Source of the DNA: Cymodocea nodosa
Taxonomy: Eukaryota > Streptophyta > Magnoliopsida > Alismatales > Cymodoceaceae
DNA length: 64,000 nucleotides
Direction: 5' to 3'
Assembly: GCA_036874045.1 (NCBI GenBank)
Contig: JAZBRI010000008.1
Span: 12,787,001-12,851,000 of the forward strand
Shown here: positions 59,204 through 64,000 of the stretch, piece after piece
How positions within the stretch are numbered: position 1 is the first letter of the stretch
How the letters are laid out: each line of letters starts with the position of its first letter
Position numbers and translations under genes: made by a program
The notes under the pieces: model-generated
Told to the model about the DNA's origin: nothing
The model's input: only the letters and a program-made list of their open reading frames with translations
The model's database searches: none

Positions 59204-61488
59204 TTGTTGCTGTTACAACCTACGACGATGGTCTCCAAGTTCTGCAAAGGTCGTGGCAGAGGAAAAGGCAAAAGCAGAGGAGATGCAAAAGGAAAAGAAA
59301 TAAAGAATGATGAAGTTCCACGCACTTGGTTTAAGAAAATTTTGCAAGTTGACAAAAGGTTAGCAAAAATTTACAATGAATGCTTCTTTCCTGAAGATAT
59401 ACTGAATGAAGTTAGATAAAGCTTCATAATACTGATGCTAGTATTACATACATGGGGATTCGAAGTAAATATGATAGAGAATACTATATGAAATGTGCTA
59501 TAATTGCATTTTTGGAATAGTATGCAAAATATATGGAAAAAGGTGTAGGTTCATCAAATAGAATTCCTCAAACTCCTATTAGTGGTACACTACTACAACC
59601 ATTTGAGGAAGAACATGAATCTGCTATACCTACCCCTTTATATTCAAAACAAGTACAATCAAATATTACTATAGATAAAAGAAAGGTTGACAGTCTTCGA
59701 AAGGCTATAGCAATAGAAAGTGCCTTTGAAGAATTAAAGCAGAAAACTTTTATGGAGCAATTTGAAAAGAAAACTACAATACTTGAAGAGGAGAAATAGA
59801 AATTTTATAGAAGAAGGAAAGTTAGAAAAATTATGTCTTCAAAGACAAAGTCTATTGGAAAAGGAAAATCAAATGAAAATTTATTTCCAAAGGACAATGT
59901 ATGTCTAGACATTGTACCTTATTGTGCATCTAATAAACTCACCAGTTCTGAGCATACTGAAACTGATGATGATAATGAGACTTTATTTTCTCTTGCTAGA
60001 AAACTTAAGAAGAAATGCAAGTCAAATATAAGCTCAAGTTTTTCTATTAGTACAAGTCCTAATGACGCAGAAATTGAAAAATTAGAGCATCAAGCACTTG
60101 ACATTAAACAAGTTATTGTAGATATAATTGACAATGTTGAGGCAGTAACTAGTTCACAGGCTGAATTGTTTGGAGTAGCAGATAATGAAAAAGTTAAGAC
60201 TCCAAAAGAGCTAAACGTTAACCAGCCTTCTTCAGAATCTATAGAAGCGGAGTCTGAGAATTCACAGCATGCATCAATGGAGATATCTATTGAACAAAAT
60301 GCACAATTATAGACAGATACATCGGCTGTAGAATTTGTGGAAAAATTGAACTCTAATCATTCTATAGAGACTGAACAGATGAATGTTGAGCATATTGACA
60401 ATGTTCCATACACTATTGAAGCTGAAGAATCAAGTTTAGATATGTAGTTTCAAGAAAATATTTTCACAGAGGAATAACATGACATTCATTTTGAAGAAGA
60501 GGTTCCTGAAGATGAATTAAACTCTAAATCAAGGCTTCAGGTATCACCTTCTTTGTGTACAATATTAAAAATTCAAGGTAATTCAATTCATTTTAGATCT
60601 AAAGAAGCATTGCAAAAATATAATAATTTGATTACATGTCAAATTCTGCATGCTCGACTAATAAAATTCAGAAATTTGATAGAAATAAAAGATCTATTTA
60701 AGTATCAAGGCCTTATTCAATTCTTGTCAGTTGGAACGAAATGGAAGCAATACACAGAGCTTATTGCAACTTTTTATAGCAATCTGGTCAAGAATGAAAA
60801 TTTTCTAAAAACTCAAATAAATCAACAAGAGTTTATATTGTCTCCTGAGTTAATTTTTGAAGTTTTCGGATTAAAGAATGAAGGTGTTGTTGTTACAAAT
60901 AGATTTGACATGATTAGACAACTGGAATGGAACATTTAGTCTTTATCAAAAATTTCAGATATATATTCTGAAATGAGATTAATGGAAAATCTGAATGCAG
61001 AGGCAAGGTTCATTGCAAATATATTGCATGCAAATTTATTTCAGAGAGTTGGACACAATTTGGAAGTCAACAGAAGCTGTTTATATGCAACTTATGGCCT
61101 GTTGAATAGAATTCAAATCAATTGGTTTGATGTTTTTACTTCTCAACTATAGCATATGAGTTCAAAGGTATTTTATGGTGATGTTGTATGTAGAATCCTT
61201 GCAAGCCAATTGAATTTATCCGACTGGCCCTCTGAAACTAAAGGTATGAGAGCATTTAGTATAAAAGATTTGCAACGATTCCAGGCCATGCATAAACCTC
61301 AACAACAACAACCTGATTGTACAGACCATATACAACAACAACAACAAAGTTATTCAGTTCAAGCAGAACAACAAACTTAGATACCTCCTGACCTAGATGA
61401 TGTACTTAACGACATTAGAAATGTTATTAGGCATCTAGGAGATAAAATTTGTAATGCTATAAGTGATATACTTAGGAGGGGTCGATAA
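59204..61488 (+). pseudogene. Extra ORF after pol of Copia-A (A2)
   Basis: Same order as in A1: basic N-terminus (GRGRGKGKSRGDAKGK; likely start ATG 59228), PRTWFKKILQVDKRL, charged middle with EELKQKTFMEQFEKK, and acidic region. The shared domain has FKYQGLIQFLSVGTKW, FYSNLVKNENF, LIFEVFGLKNEGVV, LLNRIQINWFDVF and KVFYGDVVCRILA; a Gln-rich tail and DILRRG end follow. No signal peptide or membrane span. Keeping of the domain in a copy that lacks the polymerase is notable. Function unknown; broken. Confidence 0.78.
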
Positions 61489-61976
61489 CTGTTTTTGTTT
61501 GTATCTGAATACAAAATGTAATGTTTGTATTCATTGTTTGATTCATTGAACAATACATTTTTCTGTAATTGCATTCTGTTCTTATTATTGTTTACAGAAA
61601 GAGTTGTAAATATATCTCTTACTATATATATATTCTCTGTAATTATCTTTTTGATTAATGACAAAAAGGGGGAGAAATGTTATAAAAAGATGATTATGAT
61701 TTTAATTGCATATAATATAAAAGAAGATGATATTTATGGTTATTGTAATCTAACAGATGATAATTAGAGAAATGATACTTATATAATTATTGACATCTGA
61801 AAGTTTTAGTTCTAAGAGGTGAAATTTACATAAACAATAGAAATAAGCTTAAGTGAACTTAAGTCAACAAACTTATTTATTGAATTAAAAGTTAACCCAA
61901 TGAAGGTGCTTTGTTGAGTTAAATATATTTCATAATTGATTTAATATGGTTTTGTCATCATCAAAAAGGGGGAGAT
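61489..61976 (+). promoter_or_regulatory. Doubled polypurine tract and 3' non-coding region (A2)
   Basis: GACAAAAAGGGGGAGA at 61660-61675 and AAAAAGGGGGAGAT at 61963-61976, the latter touching the 3' LTR. The tracts are about 300 bp apart, the same as in A1. No gene. Confidence 0.88.
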
Positions 61977-63485
61977 TGTTGAGTATTTTGTTTTGATGAT
62001 GTGTGCTGAATGAAATTAATCATATTTTCTCAATTACTATTACTTGTGAAAGGAAATTAAAATCATTAATTAATACAGAAAAAGTTTACTGATATAAATA
62101 CTTATCTGTATTGGATCTTAAATTATACTAAGTTAATAACTAGTCATTTCATTGCATTAATTTCTCATTTAACTAAATGTTAAGTTAATGTGTGTTTTTA
62201 TTGAAAAGCATGATATGTTTTAAAGTTATATTTTTTGTATCATGTACAGTGCACGTTTGGAAAACTCGTTAAGTTAGAGTTTTAGTCATATAGAGATCAC
62301 GTGAGAACTCATTAAGTTAGAGGCTTAAAAGTTAAAATATGTCACGTGAGAACTCGTTAAGTTAGTGAGTAAAAGTTTAGACAACTCGTTAAGTTAGTGT
62401 TATACACGTGGTGAAATTATAAGTTACGAATGTTATATTGTATCATGTGAGGTGCACATGTTTAACTCATTAAGTTAACATAACTAAACGCATTGAGTTA
62501 CTATATTAAACACTAAGGCAACGCGTTAGGTTAGCGTTATAAACTTAAGTTGTTATTTTTTGCACGTGGTAAAATTCTTATTATAAAAACATTGGTATAT
62601 TACTGGTTCGTTAAGTTATTGTAACATAACAGAGATAGTTCGTTGAGTTATCCATAACACAACGGAGTTAGTTCGTTGAATTAGCTACAGTACTTATCAC
62701 GTGAATTGGCACATGAGAAACTCATTAAGTTGAAAACGTTAAGTTATATATATACTTGTGTTATTCGTTTAGTTAACATTAAAGTAACAACTTCTTATTA
62801 TACTTGATGAAAAATTTTGGACGAGAAAGTTTATTTTGCAGGAAATTTTTCAAAGATCTAGGATTGATGATTAAAGAAAATTTGAAATGTAAACGTGGGT
62901 CAGAACATGTGTATTTCGATGAAGGAAAAAGAAAAGACGTGAAGAAGTAGAAAACTAGTAGTGATTAAACGTGGAGGATATGCATGAAATGAAGATACAG
63001 TATAAAAGGCATAGAATTCTCGTTAATAAAATTATCCATGCACACCAAAAGAAAAATCTTTTCAAGGATCAAAAACACCTCTCCGGGGAAAATCTCTCAA
63101 GTGGAAGAAAGTTCAATGAAGCATAAAAAGGTAAGATATATGTCACTGAAGATTTGAAGTATCAGGTGGAAGCAAATTCAGTGAAGTAGAAAAAGTTAGA
63201 TTTATATCACTGAAGATTTAAAGTATCAGAAGAAAGCAAATTCAATGAAGCATAAAAAGACAAGATATTCGTCACTGAAAAATTGTTGAAGAAGAAAGAG
63301 AAGAAAAAGAAAGATCTCAAACAAGGAGAAATGTTTTAAATTCCGCAAATTAGTTTTCTCTATTTGTAGTTATGAAATTGTTTAGATGATATATAGTATC
63401 GAGATATAATTGCATCTACAATTTCTGAGGAGAATTGAATTGTATATTGTAATTGAAACCTTGAATAAAAATGATTTTATGAAAA
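61977..63485 (+). repeat. Copia-A 3' LTR, partial (A2)
   Basis: Follows the 5' LTR from TGTTGAGTATTTTG to TGATTTTATGAAAA, lacking the U5 end. Sequence from another Copia-A 3' region follows directly. Confidence 0.9.
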
Positions 63486-64000
63486 CTAAATGTACAAAAC
63501 ACATACAACCACAACAGCCAAGTTATTCAGATCAAGTACAACAGCAACCCTAGCTACCTCCTTCCATAGATGATGTGCTTAACGAAATCAGAAATGATAT
63601 TAGGCATTTAGGAGATAAAATATGTAATGCTATAAGTAATATACTTAGGAGGGATAGATAAATGTCTATTTGCTTATTTCTGAATTCAAAATGTAATGTT
63701 TGTATTTATTATTTAATTATTTGAACAATACATTTTACTATAAAAGGTTCAATTCTTATGTATGTTTACAGAAAGTTTAATTGTAAATATATCTCTCGAT
63801 TTTTATACTGTGTAATCATCTTTTTGATTAATGACAAAAAGGGGGCGAAATGTTATAAATTCAAAAGAAAAAGATGTTTATGATTTTAATTGCATATATT
63901 ATAAAGGGAGATGATATTTAAGTGGTTATGATAGATGATAATGTAATTTGAAAGATAATTATGTGGTTATTAAAATCTGAAGATACTTATGTAATTATTG
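63486..64000 (+). mobile_element. Copia-A copy A4, 3' fragment at the window edge
   Basis: 63486-63661 matches the Gln-rich tail and end of the extra ORF (as at 61310-61488) but is clearly more diverged than A1 is from A2. Then comes 3' non-coding sequence with the inner polypurine tract GACAAAAAGGGGGCGAAA (63832-63849). The outer tract and LTR would lie beyond the window. Confidence 0.85.

Larger units (their letters stand above)
52863..63485 (+). mobile_element. Copia-A copy A2, + strand, shortened element
   Basis: 5' LTR 52863-54460, initiator-Met-like primer site, leader, gag, protease, start of integrase, the long spacer, the extra ORF, doubled polypurine tract and a partial 3' LTR (61977-63485). 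Catalytic integrase, RT and RNase H are not present, so it resembles a non-autonomous derivative. No target duplication is seen. By eye the LTRs differ at about 13 of the first 215 bases. At a generic plant rate of 1.3e-8 per site per year that suggests very roughly two million years. Broken. Confidence 0.9.

Noticed and set aside
1-64000. Host protein-coding genes or ncRNA genes
   Set aside because: No frame or motif outside retroelement families was found on either strand; small RNA genes without strong motifs cannot be excluded by eye.

Overview
The window looks like a plant nuclear genome, probably a eudicot. It is AT-rich and made almost entirely of nested LTR retrotransposons. I found no host gene, tRNA or rRNA gene, or CRISPR array. 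Every long reading frame that I can identify belongs to a Ty1/copia or Ty3/gypsy element. All the elements look broken; they are treated here as fossils and described by family, borders, parts and order. The species cannot be told from the sequence.

Families. Copia-A is Sirevirus-like: LTR about 1.6-1.8 kb, initiator-Met primer site, doubled polypurine tract, and a long extra ORF after pol. Copies: A0 (1-1098), A1 (21568-36168), A3 (49328-52862), A2 (52863-63485, the only long one on the + strand) and A4 (63486-64000). Copia-B (20206-43308, LTR 1717 bp) lacks the extra ORF. Copia-C (43929-47137) has an LTR of 1134 bp. The gypsy elements are Athila-like (tRNA-Asp primer site, ORF3 after pol): G1 (1099-8884), G2 (11124-20205 and 43309-43928) and G3 (47138-49327). 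A separate gypsy gag fragment, G0, lies at 8885-10061.

Layout. From the left edge: A0 abuts G1, whose LTR borders the G0 gag fragment. A 1 kb unassigned stretch follows, then G2. G2's right LTR is split by Copia-B (5-bp duplication AACTC). Copia-B's left LTR is split by A1 (duplication CCTGT). To the right, G2's LTR ends inside the integrase of Copia-C, Copia-C sits in the gag of G3, and G3 sits just after the pol of A3. The order of insertion is therefore A3, then G3, C, G2, B and A1 (youngest). A2 and A4 close the window on the + strand.

Points of most interest. (1) The ORF after pol in the gypsy elements and the ORF after pol in Copia-A are recognisably related, although the elements belong to different superfamilies. 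(2) LTRs of unrelated families share dense short palindromic motifs (CCGTTGAGTTA/TAACTCAACGG, GGATAGTTA/TAACTATCC, CACGTG). (3) G2 carries a five-unit array of paired CGGTT-AACCG dyads between pol and ORF3. (4) A third copy of the CCTGT site and a hybrid LTR block at 33687-34428 record a rearrangement after A1 inserted. (5) The gypsy copies have two tRNA-Asp primer-site-like units.
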